64,000 bases of DNA. Origin: Xiphophorus maculatus. Taxonomy: Eukaryota > Chordata > Actinopteri > Cyprinodontiformes > Poeciliidae. The notes below the pieces were generated by a model. It was not told where the DNA came from. It ran no database searches and saw nothing but the letters and a program-made list of their open reading frames with translations. Both the position numbers and the translations under genes were made by a program. The stretch lies in the NCBI RefSeq assembly GCF_002775205.1, contig NC_036456.1:5533463-5597462 (forward strand). Direction: 5' to 3'. Numbering within the stretch: the stretch's first letter is position 1; every line of letters begins with the position of its first letter. Below, in pieces: positions 46,682 to 62,486 of this stretch.

Positions 46682-49329
46682 TTCTTTTATGGTGAATTTG
46701 ATCCAAACTCCTCTCTCCCCTGTTGGAGCTCCAGATGAACTGGAAACCTCTCGCTGCTCTCTGTGCTGATCTCACTGGCTCGGCTTTCTGCGGGCTTATC
46801 ACAAGTCACATTTCACATTGAAATGACCGGCTTGGCGTTACTTCTTCAGCTGACTCAGTTGCCAAGCAACATTAAGGTCCTTTAAATTCTACCAGGTAGC
46901 TATTTACAGCCTCTCCCGACAGAGAGTCTGAACAGTGACAGAACATGTCTGCCTTAACAACAGAGCATTACTTCATTTGAGGTTTTCTTTAGTGTTGATG
47001 TGAACATGCGTCTGCCAGCCACGTTTGGGTCTGACTGTAAGAACTTCAAGTGTGGAACTTCTTCATGATATAAACCTCAAAATTCTTATTAGCTCTTCCT
47101 AAAAAAATAAATAAATAAAAGTACCGTATTGATCCCAAAGGGAAATCAAATTTATTTAATTTTGGGTTTTAAATTGTGGCCTGATCAGAGTTATAGTTAT
47201 AAGTTGAATAATTATTGCGTAAATATGTGGTGTAATTTATTTTGTATGCTCACCTCAGAATAGTTAGGAAAACTATCAGAAAAACAATTTGTGGGTCTCT
47301 TGTCAAAATATCCAGGCTAAGCTAACCTATTAGCCTATTATTCTAATGCTAAAACCTATTGGCTATCATCAGCTTTCCTCTGTACTACATGGACTAAGTT
47401 TAGCTATGTCTTTATAGGACAGTTATGATCATATTTACGTAGTTTTCAAAAGAAATTATACTAAATATTTTAGGATAGCTCCGTCTGGAGCTTGAGTAAA
47501 CTCTTGTGATGCTAGCAGCTAATTCTCGACGTCTCCAGATGTTTCCATCAGTCCACTGACGAGCTAACAGATGATTAATGAATCACAATAATGTGTAAAG
47601 AAAATTGCGACTGAAAAAAACAAACAAACAAAAAAACATCAATTATGATAACAGGGTAAAAAAACTTAAGAGGTTTTGAGATTTCACTCAAATTTATGAG
47701 ATTTTAGCTTCACAAGGTTTTGGGTGCTAAACCCTGAGCAAGACTTGGAAAAGACGTCTTTGACAAAGAACATGTGAAAGCAGCTGAAAAGTGCGGAGAT
47801 ATCTAAATCTGACTGACAAGTTGTTGGGATTGAGCAAACAAACTCACCGAGCTTGAATTTCATCAAATATCTGTAATTTCAGACCGGAAAAGGGCTACAT
47901 TTGAGCCTATGTTTTGAGGCTAAACTTCGACAGCTGGTAATAACACCCAGACCTATTGTGCTCGGAAGGTAAGGTAATTAATTTCTCCTAATTTCTGTTT
48001 ATTTGCGTAGTTTTATAACTTCAGCCTTGGGTACTTTCTGAAAAGGGCAAAGATTTCCAGGTCAGTTCCATGTAGAGGAGAAAAGAGCTTGGTATCAAAC
48101 TCAGATGACGTCTCCAACAATTCGTCTTCATGTAGAAAATGAAACGGGGGAATAGCGAGGGAGAAGTGTGGCCACTTTCTGTCCTCAATATAGAAAAGAG
48201 GTTAGATTCCAATAATAATTCCTTTAATTAGTAAGAGTATTATTACAGCAGTGTAGAGAAATCTGGCTTTTAGAAGCAGTTCAGTGTGCTGCATATATTG
48301 AAAGGGTTGTAGAGGTGCAGGAAGAGTATTTATTGTATATATGTTTTATATGTATATACAGTACATGTTCAATGTAAGAATAATGTGCTTATTTTTTGTG
48401 CTGTATGTTTGAATAAGACAAAAAAAAAAGCAGTAGTGTTTCTGTTTCCTTCACTCTCCGGTCAACCACTGCAGTATGACTGACCTTATAGTGACGGGAC
48501 TTTGGGTCATGGCCGCTGTCTACTCTGTCATTATCAAGAGTTTATTTAAGGATGCAGAGGTTTAAGTTACCTGCTGTGGCTCCGAGTAACCTGAAACTAG
48601 GTGAGGTTGAGAGTTGTCCACTGTGGGCGATTTTTGTTTGAGCGTTTTGGGGTCTTGGAGAAATAACGAAGGACCAACTCATCAATGCACCAACCTACAA
48701 TAACGGAACAGATTTTTAGTTTTCATCCAGTTACTTTTTTAATTTTGTCTTGTGATTTCTAACATTTCTCAATCATTGACAAGTATTTTTCTCAAACATT
48801 GCGTTACATTTCATTTTAATTTGCAGTTACCCATAAAAGGTTTTGCAAAGTTGAGCTGGTTCTAGGTGTTTGAAATTTCCCTGATTTTAGGCGAAATCGC
48901 TACGAGAAAATCAGAATTATAGAAGCTTAAATGTGCAAAGTATTTGCACAAAATTTTGCCCGAAGGAAACACTAAGGGAACGGTAGAAGACTTTATTATG
49001 ATTTTAGGAAATATCTACATGTTAGGTTACATGCTGGATAACATGCGAACACGCGTCGGCATTTTCCAGATAAGGAATATCCAAATCATAAAGCTAAAGA
49101 TACAGTATTTAGCAAGCTGGTTGAGGAAGAAGTTTATAGTACTTTACCATTTTACCAGCCAGGGAAACCAATGTTTTTGAGCAATATTGATGAGTCTATA
49201 TGTGGTAAACTACAATTAGCTAAAAATGGAATGTAAGTTGCTAAAACAGTTTGACGGCACAAATCCAGCATACCAGAGGAGAACGGTTGGTCGCAGTACG
49301 CCTTAAATTTAGCTTCAAGACTACAGCCC
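46682..49329. other. Interval with no supported gene
   Basis: AT-rich. The word TATTGATCCCAAAGGGAAAT near 47128 resembles the 3' end of common fish retroposons, but nothing longer could be matched. No gene. Confidence 0.35.
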
Positions 49330-49370
49330 AAATTGTTTGACCAATATGGTCAAACAATTTGACCATATTG
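49330..49370. repeat. Overlapping perfect inverted repeats
   Basis: AAATTGTTTGACC (49330-49342) pairs with 49348-49360 across a 5-base loop, and CAATATGGTCAAA (49342-49354) pairs with 49358-49370 across a 3-base loop. Each stem is 13 bp and perfect, and the two cannot form together. Confidence 0.85.
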
Positions 49371-50624
49371 TTTTGGTCAAAAGAGGACATTCCGCTTATT
49401 GAATTCATGGACATTATGGACAGTAACAAAAGAGGTTAGAGGTGTTAGGGAGCTAACACCTTAGCCTTGTTGTAACCCCTCCAGATATGTGTAGATACCT
49501 TTTTTCCCCTCCATCGAAAAACCCCCCCAACTAGGTAACATTAAAATGTTGACATTACAAACACAAAAAAGCTCCTGGGCATGGCTAAAGCAGTCCTAGG
49601 CTATAGATTCTCTCAAAACAATTTAGCTTTCAAAGTAGAGCCAACATGCTACCGTTTCTAATAACCTCTGGATAAAACTTGTGTAAATATTGAATAAACT
49701 GTCGAGCCGAACGTGTCACCAGCACCTTGTGCTCCTGAAAGGCTGTTTAAAGTTGCAGTAGTTGTTGACACGCGAACGCTTGATCGCTAATGTGTCAGTC
49801 ATTTGCTGCACTGTGTGGGATTAATGACTTTTGTAAGCATGAAGTCCCTGAACTTCCCATCACTCATTAAGCACCTCCTGCAGGAAACTGCCTCCAACTG
49901 AGGGAGTTAGCAGCCAGTTTCCATGACCACCACCTCCGTCACCTGTGAGATCAGACTGGCATGCAGCGGATATCCAATATCTGGCCAGCTTTAGAGGTGT
50001 TTTTTTTTTTTTTACACCTGAGAACGGTTACTTGGTGATATTTTTGTCCTGACAGAGGCAGACAGAGAGTAACGGAACAAGCCTAGAAACCGGAGGGTGT
50101 GCTTCTCTTCTTTCATTGCGTTGTTGTCGTTTCATTAACTGACTGTGCTTGTGGTGTCAAGTCATAATGAAGATGTTTGTTGCTATGCAGACCGTGTGTG
50201 TTTGTGTGAGCTGGGCTGGGTTTTGTGTGTGGGGAAGGAGCGGAGGGAAAAGGGCTCGGATGCGCGGCGGGAGATGATACGTGGGGACATTTGCAAAGGT
50301 TAATGAGGTGACGGGGAGGTTACAGTATTTCGTCATGCTAGATTATAAATTCCAAATTATTTTGATGCTTTTTTCTCTCCTTTTAAAGCCTCTCTCTTGC
50401 GCCTATGAAAACGTCCTCGTCGTTTTGCTGATCCGTCATGCAAAAAGGCATTTCCTGACACTTTGCATAATGTGACAATAAATCCTGAACAATTGAAATC
50501 CTTTCGTCATCGCTCCCAAACCACTAGCAGTCGTTGATTGAATATCTGTACATCAGCTGAAATAAATATATCATATTTTTTTTCTTTTTCTTCTTTTTTT
50601 TTGTTTTTGCTTGAATCAGTCAGT
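49371..50624. other. Downstream region of the pcp4l1-like gene
   Basis: Probably includes its 3' UTR near 50300-50624. The stretch 49770-50000 is complex and non-repetitive and may be a noncoding element. A clear polyadenylation signal was not identified. Confidence 0.35.
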
Positions 50625-54113
<3,489 letters not shown>

Positions 54114-55290
54114 CTGTGGAGGAAAAGAGCACGTTTAGCCCACTGCACCGCAAACTGCAAGAAATCACCGCAGTAATATATGTAGAATAAGCATATTTCT
54201 GACTATTCAGTCAATTCTAACAGTCCCCATGTTAGACAGCTTCTGGGGCTCGCACAAGCGATGTGAACATATCAGCGTAGCACGTTGTGAAACACCTCTG
54301 GGTGTTACACTGTGACGGTTTGTTCAGAAAGACTTCCTGTCAGGCTGAGACGGGAAGCAGGAGACTCGAGGCGTCCTCTCAGAGCTGTTCCACTGCGTTC
54401 CTGTAAGCCTTGTCATATGCCACAATTCTGTTGTGCTAAGTCGCCATTGAAGACTATAGAACACGCCTTCTCTGACCTCCTTTCTGTTTTACTAAAGTTC
54501 GGTTTGCTTCAAGCGTGTTTGTGGTGGACAGAAATGTGTTTGTATATTCGTTAGAGGTAAATTTACCATTCCTGGTCATAGCTGCATATTGTGTGCATTA
54601 CAGATTTGAATATTATAGTTTACATTTACAATGCGTTTGCCAGACGTTTGGGTTAAATATATGTTAATGCATGATTTGATTTAGTAGATGTAGTAACCAC
54701 GTGCAACCAGCAGGTAGTGTAGCGCTAGTGATCCGTAATAAAGAGCACCAGAACTTTGTCCTCACTGGAGGAGAGGGAGAAACACGTCCATGGCTCTTTT
54801 ATTCAATTATTCCCCTTTTCAGGTAAGGGCTTACACTGAAGCTCACCTGTAGTTTTGTGAATATGCTTATATCCCAGCTGTATTCTCATTTAGTAGGTTT
54901 AGCCAAAGTTAGCTGGTAGCTCATAGCAGAAAATGCTAATCCATGTATGAATGTAGCATAAAACTGTGTATTAAAGCTATAAACAGTCTTTGCACCTGAC
55001 ATTTTGTTTATTTTCTATCTGTTACTGTTATATTAGTCTGCTTCATAGGCTCATGGGAAAACAATACTGTTTAAAGTTTGAGATCATCGTTTTTGTATAT
55101 ATGTCAGTTACAATAAGTCAGTCAATACATGCTGGAGAAGAGGAAAGAAAGTGTCTGTGGATCATTTATTCAATTATTCCCCTTATCAGGGCTCTTACAT
55201 ATTCCAGTGCTCAGTCCCTTTACCTTGGTGTATTTTTCACTGGTGCCATTCTTGGATTTTGACTCTGAGATGAATTTATACCAGCCCTTT

Positions 55291-55540
55291 CTTGCTTTAA
55301 TTAAACTTTAGTTCATTTGCCTACAAAGTCTGGTTCGTCTAGGGAGATGCGAATGCACAATCAAACCCTGATGTGGATCAGAAAAAATAAAAAAAACAAA
55401 CTCTGGCCAAACTAAAATCGCAGGTCTTGTTTCGATAGAAATTAACTCTAATATGTATGTGAATGCCAAGTGGACCTCAGCCTGCTCCAAAAGCAGGAAG
55501 TGGAATATAGCACTGGGCATTCTGGGTACCAAACAACAAA
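55291..55540 (-). mobile_element. Non-autonomous DNA element, copy C (reverse, partial)
   Basis: Reverse complement of the 3' half of the 36184-36752 element: CAGGAAGTGGA, GGGCATTCTGGGTA and TTTGCCTA segments in the expected order. Confidence 0.5.
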
Positions 55541-56564
55541 TATATGCCACCATAACTGAGGGGGTGAGCAGTTTTTGTGTGAAAGACTTCCTCTTCCTTA
55601 CACTTCCTTATTCAACTCAAAAGAAATGAAGGGTCTGATCTTAACCAAGTGTCTGGGACTCAAACATTTTTTGTGTAAACTTCAGTTAAAGCTTCAACAC
55701 ACATTTGTCTGAATTGTTTTAATCCCCCTATTTAGTGCCTTGAGCAATTTCACATAATGGAAGAGCACTCTGAGCATCTAGCGGAGTCAGAAGGTGAAGG
55801 ATGCTGAAGAGATGAAACAGGGACATAAGAGGGAGAGAGGAAAAATTTTGACATTATGCAACGTGGCATTTTATGGTAAACCAAAAAAAAAGGAAGTCAA
55901 CATGTGTCCGAACATGTGTGAGTGTGATGAATGCGTTTTTCCCAGCTTAATCTCGGCCCTGTCGCCCCTTAAAATGCATGTGGCAAACGGCCCATGCGTA
56001 ACGAATTCTCCAGCAGAGCGCAAATGAGTTGGTGAAGAGAGGCTTCATGTCACTTCACCCCTGCCAATAGTTCGCTCCACGCAACTGCGTGTGCTGCGAC
56101 GTCAAGCATGCATGAGCGCACGTGTGCTGACATGCTGATTTGTGTGGAAGGTTGTCTGCACTCATATGAACTGTGAGCATGCGATGTGTGCGAACAGGCC
56201 ATCGGGTCAGCAGCCAACCCAGGGTCAAAGTTCAATCAGGAGAGAAGCTAATGTCCGGAGACATGGAGCGTGAACAGTATGTGTCGGATGGCAGGAAGGC
56301 AATGGCAAGAGGAAGATATGAACTGTTGGAAAATAGGCTTGAGACTCCAATTAAACACGGAAGAAGATGATTTAACAAAAGAAAACAGTCACTGGAGGTT
56401 AGTGGGGAACAATGTGTATACATCGATGTGATTTAGTGGTACCTAGCTAGTATGGTTCTGTAGTTGTTGGCAGTGTTCTCCCACCAAGAATATCACTGGC
56501 TGCTTTGAGAAAACATCAAAGCAGTTTGTCATCTATTTAGAAATGGTTCCATGTAAAGACGTTG

Positions 56565-56690
56565 CCCTTAGGTGAGTGTGGTGCCTGGTTGTTTTCTCTT
56601 ATGTGTTTCTGTGTTGCTCTGGGATGGACTGGCCACCTGTCCACAGTGTGCTCCCATCTCACTCAATGGCCATACACATGCAACCTTGCT
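56565..56690 (-). repeat. Common fish interspersed repeat, copy 4 (reverse, partial)
   Basis: Reverse match to 42380-42500: TTCTGTGTTGCTCTGGGATGG, ACTGGCCACCTGTCC. Truncated on both sides. Confidence 0.5.
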
Positions 56691-58658
56691 AGCACAAGCA
56701 ACTATAATCTCCGACAGCAGAGATAAGGAAGGCTGTATAGGTGTCAGTTTTTGCAGTAGTGCCAAGACTGTTTCCACTTTGTATTAGTGCATAGTAAATT
56801 ATAGTTGAACAATTGGAATAGGCAGTTATAGGTGTTTTTAGAGGGGGTTTCAAGTATTTGCAGATTTTAGCTATATCCAGCTGCAAATCTTAATCTCTCC
56901 AAATATTGTAGTCAAAATTGTGACCATTCCTAATCCTAACGGTCATGTCTTTATTTACAAAGCACTGTTTTAACTCTATCCTTCACATTACGGCTTTATT
57001 CTGTAAAGCCTAGATTGCTATTCATTGATTTCTACTTATCCAAGATCAGGTTGTAGAGTGGCACAAGGCCAAGAGGAAAACCTTGACCCTTCTGCACAGC
57101 GTCACCCTCAGAATAATTTGAGGTCCTAAGGCCTCGGGTTCTGAAGACTTTCCCCGCGCCTGAAGGGATATATGGTCCCTTCAGGCCAGGGGTTTGGTGG
57201 AAGGTCGTCGAATGAGAGCCTTGAGTCACAGGGCGAGCAAAACGAGAGGAGAGCCTGGATGTGCTAATTCCCCATGGCCTACTCTAGCTTTGGGGAGAAA
57301 GCATAGAGCTGAAAAATCCTTGAGTACCATTTTTGTACTCACCAGAGTATGACGATATAGATTGCCGTCATGTACCTGCAACTGCTTTAGCATCTCACCC
57401 ACTAAAAGTACACATCCACTGTGGGCAATACGGGGAAGGCAATTTATCCAACAGTTCAAATATATCATTGGCAGGCAGAATGCATGTCACTTGAAATATG
57501 ACGCCCTTCCAAATATTTTATTCAAGCAGTTCCTTACAATTAAAAAACTGCACACAGTGATATTGCGACAACACTTGTGATTCTTTATGTGGTCCTAAGC
57601 ACAGATACTTCCAGCAGCTTACGTCATTTGTGGTTTAAAAAGCTGGATTTAGCTATCAGATGGCAATAATGGGTAAACATTCGGCAATCGACAAAATGAA
57701 AGATGAACAACAACCAGAGTAGCACGTGTGATGCTGAGAGATAGAGCGACTGACTGCAGAGGTATGAGTGAGGGTGTCTGCAGCAAGAGGGGGGAAACAC
57801 TGCAGAGGAGAGACTGTATGTTCAGCATTAGCGCACATCACACAGTGAGGAGTGCAGATGCTTTCACTGAGGCTTTTTACTCACAAAGGACCCACTCTCC
57901 ACAGCATTTGGTAGGCTCAAAGATGAGCACAGAAATAAAAGATAAAGGTTTAAAAGAGGAGGTACAAACCTTAAACTAGAAAAAAAAAGCAACCAATGAC
58001 ATGACCACAGAGGGTGACTAAATGGTTTGAACCTTTTGAGCCAATTATTTTAGGGATTTTTTGTTTTTGTTTTCTTTTTGTTTAATATCTTCCAGCGTAC
58101 CTTGGCAAGACATTAATCCGGTTAAAACCTGACTCTGTGACTCGGAACGAAGCGTAAAGTGATGCATGTTAGAAAATTAATTTCCTTCATCATCCTCGGT
58201 TTGAATTCTCTCCTTCATTATGCTCCAGGGGCTTCGTTTTCTTTCGTTGTACTCGATATGTGTATCTGGTGACCATCAAACACCGTAACCTGGTAATGAC
58301 CGGTGAACTTACAGGGTTAAACAGGCGCATCTCATTGGAGGCCAGTGGCATTAAATGTCAGGTGAGTGGAAGAGAGACGGGAAAAGTGAGAGGTCTGGTT
58401 CTACACCCGACCCGAAGTTTCCTTGAGGGGTCCTGTTTGCTGGTTACACTAGAAACTAATCAAACAAAGTTCACCAAACATCAGTTGGGTTTCTACATTT
58501 AGTCTTTTTAAAACAAATCTGAACAGTTAAGTATGGACAATATTAGAGGTAATAGCTCTTTTTATGTTGCTGTTGTATGTGGGGGTTTTTCTAGCCACAC
58601 AGAGGTGAACTGTCTGATGTGCTTCGGATCTTTATCCTGCTGCAGAACTTAAGGATGT

Positions 58659-58850
58659 TTTCACATATTATAGTCTCATTGACTCGGTTCAATTGGGGAC
58701 CAAAATTGCAACATTTGTTACATTTTTGTGTCAAACCAAAAAAACCTTTGAAAAACCTGTTCACCTCCTCGCCTCTGGGGGCGCTGTGCCAAGAACTACT
58801 TAACGACACATCAAAATTCTCAGAAAAAGACGTGGTTTTTTTTTAGCAGG
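58659..58850 (+). mobile_element. Non-autonomous DNA element, copy D (5' part only)
   Basis: Matches the first 200 bases of the 36184 element: ACCAAAATTGCAAC, AAAACCTGTTC, GGGGGCGCTGTGCCAAGA. The remainder is missing. Confidence 0.5.
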
Positions 58851-59505
58851 CTACTATCACCCTTTTTAAAATCACACTTTTAATAGGACCCTGAATAGTC
58901 TGTTTATTAATCTAAAAAAAAAAAACACCTACAGTTGCACCTGTCTTAACATTGTAAAATGATCTGTTAGAACCATTGTTTTTCATTTATTTGAAATGAA
59001 ATAAAATATTAAATTGCAGCAAATAGCTTTTTTATTTGGATATTTGAATAGGTCACTCTTGTAAATTAAACCTGGTGTCTCAATGCACCTGACAAATATA
59101 AGTTAAAATTGACTGAATGAATAAATGAAACAATCCTTCATTTTTTTTCCCTGTTCTTTTTAGAATATTTATTTGAAAGTAAAACTTTCAGAAACAGGTG
59201 TGCTTTTTTTAGATATGCCAAACAAGTAATGTAAAATATTAAAATGTAACTTATTTTAATCTCCAGTCTTATTGTTATTCTGTGCGTGAAGGAGCTCAGA
59301 GCCAACTGTTCTATTGGTGGAGTGCATTATTACGGCTCATCACTTTAAGCTTTTCTTGCTCACATCTGGACTCAGGTTTGTTCATGATAATTCAGGATGG
59401 TCCATCTGCCAACGGTAGATTGATTGTGTCTGTGGCTAAAGCTGATGCAGGGGCTTTCATGCCGCGTGTGCGTGCTTCACCCTGACATCCATTTCTACAG
59501 CTTCT

Positions 59506-59519
59506 TCACACACACACAC

Positions 59520-59551
<32 letters not shown>
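59506..59551 (+). repeat. (CA)n microsatellite
   Basis: About 23 CA units with one CG interruption. Confidence 0.9.
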
Positions 59552-59557
<6 letters not shown>

Positions 59558-60544
59558 GCATTGCACTGAGTGAAACACAAGGGGAGCGTAGCAGGCGTTG
59601 ATGATAGACTATCTCTGTTTACTATAGATCATGTTTACCTAAAAAATGTTTCCCTTTGGTGTTCATTCTCTCTTGTTTCTCTCTTTGTAAGAAGAAGCAT
59701 GTGAAACATTCCCGATGAAACCGGTGACCATGCGTGGAAAGGAAAAAGTCAGCTGACCAGTATAAAGCTTTATGAAATAATCAAGGAACAAAATTTTGCT
59801 CTGGGGATTTTATCAAATTTGATCCTTTGACTTTTATCAGGAATAACTGCATTTACTCAGGTTATGTTTGGTATCAAAATTTGTCTGATGGAACATTTTA
59901 TTGTGACAAAAACGCACACAAGAAACTGTAAGAGGGCAAATACTTCGTACAACACTGTGTAACAGAAATACAAGAGAAAATATCAGTAGACTTTGTTGAA
60001 AAATAAAGTTTTCTTCAAAAATGTATTTTTTATGTGGCTCTTCACTCATACACTACTTGACATAATCTTGGCTATGTACAGAAAATAAAAGTTTATAACT
60101 CGGGGCAGAGAGCCAAATACAGAATATTCAGAAAGATTTGCAAAACAGGACTGGAAATGAAAAACAGAATTGTCCAAAACTGGTAACAGCATCTCAAAGA
60201 TTTGCATATATGAAAAGATTTAAAATAGGGGACAAAACTCAAATTGTTGGATCTCTTATTTTCATTTTATTGCCTGATTGTTTGTTAGTTTGATTTCTTA
60301 TTAATGGATAGAAATTGATATAAAGTGGTGTACCTCAAGGACTAATAATTGGCCCACTGGCCTTTTTCAGAACAGTTTCCTCAATCTTCCTCTAGTTGTG
60401 ATTAGTAACATGGCCTGTTTCACTAACGCAACATTGTGGTAGTTCTGAAAGGTTACAACGGGAACATTCACATTTCAATTACACAGATGTCATAATAACA
60501 CTGATCTTTAAATCCTCTTTGTTTGTCCATTATCTTCCCCCACA

Positions 60545-60700
60545 GGGCCGTCCATTGTCTTGACCAAAGACTGTTCAGATAAGCCGCTTATTATAACCCA
60601 CAGTTGGGGTTTCCATTTGACAGCATGCTGTAACAGCTGTAATGAGTCAGATTAGAGTAAATTAAAAAGTGAGACAGCAAAGAGAACCCCTACCGAAAAA
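60545..60700. other. Complex segment, candidate conserved noncoding element
   Basis: Non-repetitive block (GATAAGCCGCTTATTATAAC, TTTGACAGCATGCTGTAACA) in AT-rich surroundings. Contains TGAGTCA at about 60644. Texture-based call. Confidence 0.2.
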
Positions 60701-61009
60701 AAATTGTGAAAATTGATACTGCTTGACAAAACTGTCTAAGTACTAAAAAAAAAAGTCAAGTCATGTACACAACCCATTGGGAAATCCTGAAATGTTTTTC
60801 CTCTACACTACAACCATTAGCTTGAAAAGGCACTTAGCCCCCTTTTGCTCCAGTGAAGCTCGCAGTGATCGACAGAAGAGTTATGTTACTGTGCAGAGCA
60901 ACTTCCTGTAAGAAAACTGTCTGTATCAACACAAATTACTGCAAGCACAGCTGCTTAGGTTTTGAACTACTTTCTCTTAAGAAAAAAAAACTTCTTGCAC
61001 TTCGCCAGT

Positions 61010-61260
61010 GATGTCACACACGACGTGTATGAGGGGGCTGAAATCGCTAATTAAATATTAACCTCTGCCCTTCACGTCCTTAGATAATAACTCTCGTGTC
61101 ATCTGTCCAGCCCTTTATTCCAGCTATTATTCTTCTTCTCTTGTCCCTTCTGCCCCCCTCTATGACTGGTCGGGCTTTAACACCCCCCTTGAGATACGTC
61201 CTTATCAGCAACCCCTTCCTGCCGCTTGCAGGGATTTCCCTTCTTTCCATGTAGTAGTTG
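61010..61260. other. Complex segment, candidate conserved noncoding element
   Basis: Contains TGATGTCACACACGACGTG and GAAATCGCTAATTAAATATT, a homeodomain-like TAATTA core, then pyrimidine-rich sequence. No coding frame. Confidence 0.2.
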
Positions 61261-61631
61261 CTGCTATGATTCATGAGCGGAGCCTCGGAGAAAGGCTCGG
61301 AGACGGAAAGGAAGGGATAGGAAGCGGGGAGGGAGGGGGCGAAACGGTGGACAAAGACAGATTGCAGCATTTAACAGGCTGCCCTGGGGAGCTGCTGAAG
61401 GTGATAGAGAGGGAGAAAGACACATATGGAGGAAGAGAGACGCAAGATAGAAAGAGACGCGCAATGTGGCAAGGAGGGTGGTTAAAGGAAGTCGCGCGCC
61501 AGCTCTGGGGAGGAAAAATTGGAACCTACGCCGTCTACTCCGGAGATAAGTCGTCTGGCGCGAGCACTCCAGATGGACGCACACATGCAGACGCTCGTGC
61601 TCCACACAAAACACAGAAGTAAAACAAAAAG

Positions 61632-61653
61632 ACACACACACACACACACACAC
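61632..61653 (+). repeat. (AC)n microsatellite
   Basis: About eleven AC units. It generates a spurious Cys/Val-repeat reading frame on the minus strand. Confidence 0.85.
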
Positions 61654-62486
61654 GCTTCTCTCCTTCCTCTACCGGCTCTCACACAGCACGACGCACTTCA
61701 TTTACAGCAAGGTTTTCCTTTGGGGAATACACCTCTCCAAGCTGTTTTCCTAACTCTTCTGTCACGTTTCTGTTAGTCCGTCCCTAGCTGGCCTCTCGCC
61801 ATGCCTCCACTGATCTCCAAGTCATGCCTTCATGGAATAAACACAATAAATATTAAATTACTTATATAAGGTCCAAGAGAGACGGCTACAATTGTCAGAG
61901 ATGATTACAATCTGAAGTCCGCCCACAGTTTCTCTCTTATGTTTGGATGCCCTGACCCAAAGCTCGAAGGCTTGATGTGTTTGTCGTAGGATCTGGGTCA
62001 CTCTTGGAGTAGCATGGATCGTCTGGGTGCTCGTTTGCTTCGGGTGCTTGGTTAGCACATTGTTTAAGCACTTCTTTTTTTTGTGCAACATTTTTTTTGT
62101 GCACTTTTGTGCAAGTGATTCGTTTACGAATGAAACACTTGGAATTAACCCCAAAATCTTTAACTATTTTCATTCTGTTTCGTACAAAAGCTCACACACA
62201 AAAAAATGTGGTAAATAAAATATTCAGGCAAAACTTTCTGGGTCCCAGAGTTGAAACACACTCAAATTCAGGGGCTGGATCCTACAAAGGGACCCTACGT
62301 TCACCGGGTAAGCTGGAAGTGAGCGTCTGTGAAATTAGACCTTCAGATATATTCCTGCCTTTAACCTGACAATCCTCCACGTAGCAACTTTGATGGTATT
62401 TAAGACAAGCTAGTAAAACGGAGCTTGAAATCTTGCAGGTTTTTTTCCCCCAATTAATTTAATCCTTTTTAATTAAAGGTTCTAAT

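Larger units (their letters stand above)
54114..59505. other. Gene-poor interval, probably pcp4l1-like intron 1
   Basis: If the start exon lies beyond 64 kb, this is intron. It contains element copies C and D, the reverse fish repeat at 56565-56690 and a complex segment at about 55900-56180 (GTGTGCTGCGACGTCAAGC). No coding gene is supported. Confidence 0.35.

Noticed and set aside
61264-61653. Minus-strand 129-residue frame rich in Cys-Val repeats
   Set aside because: Produced by an AC microsatellite and GA-rich sequence; low complexity.
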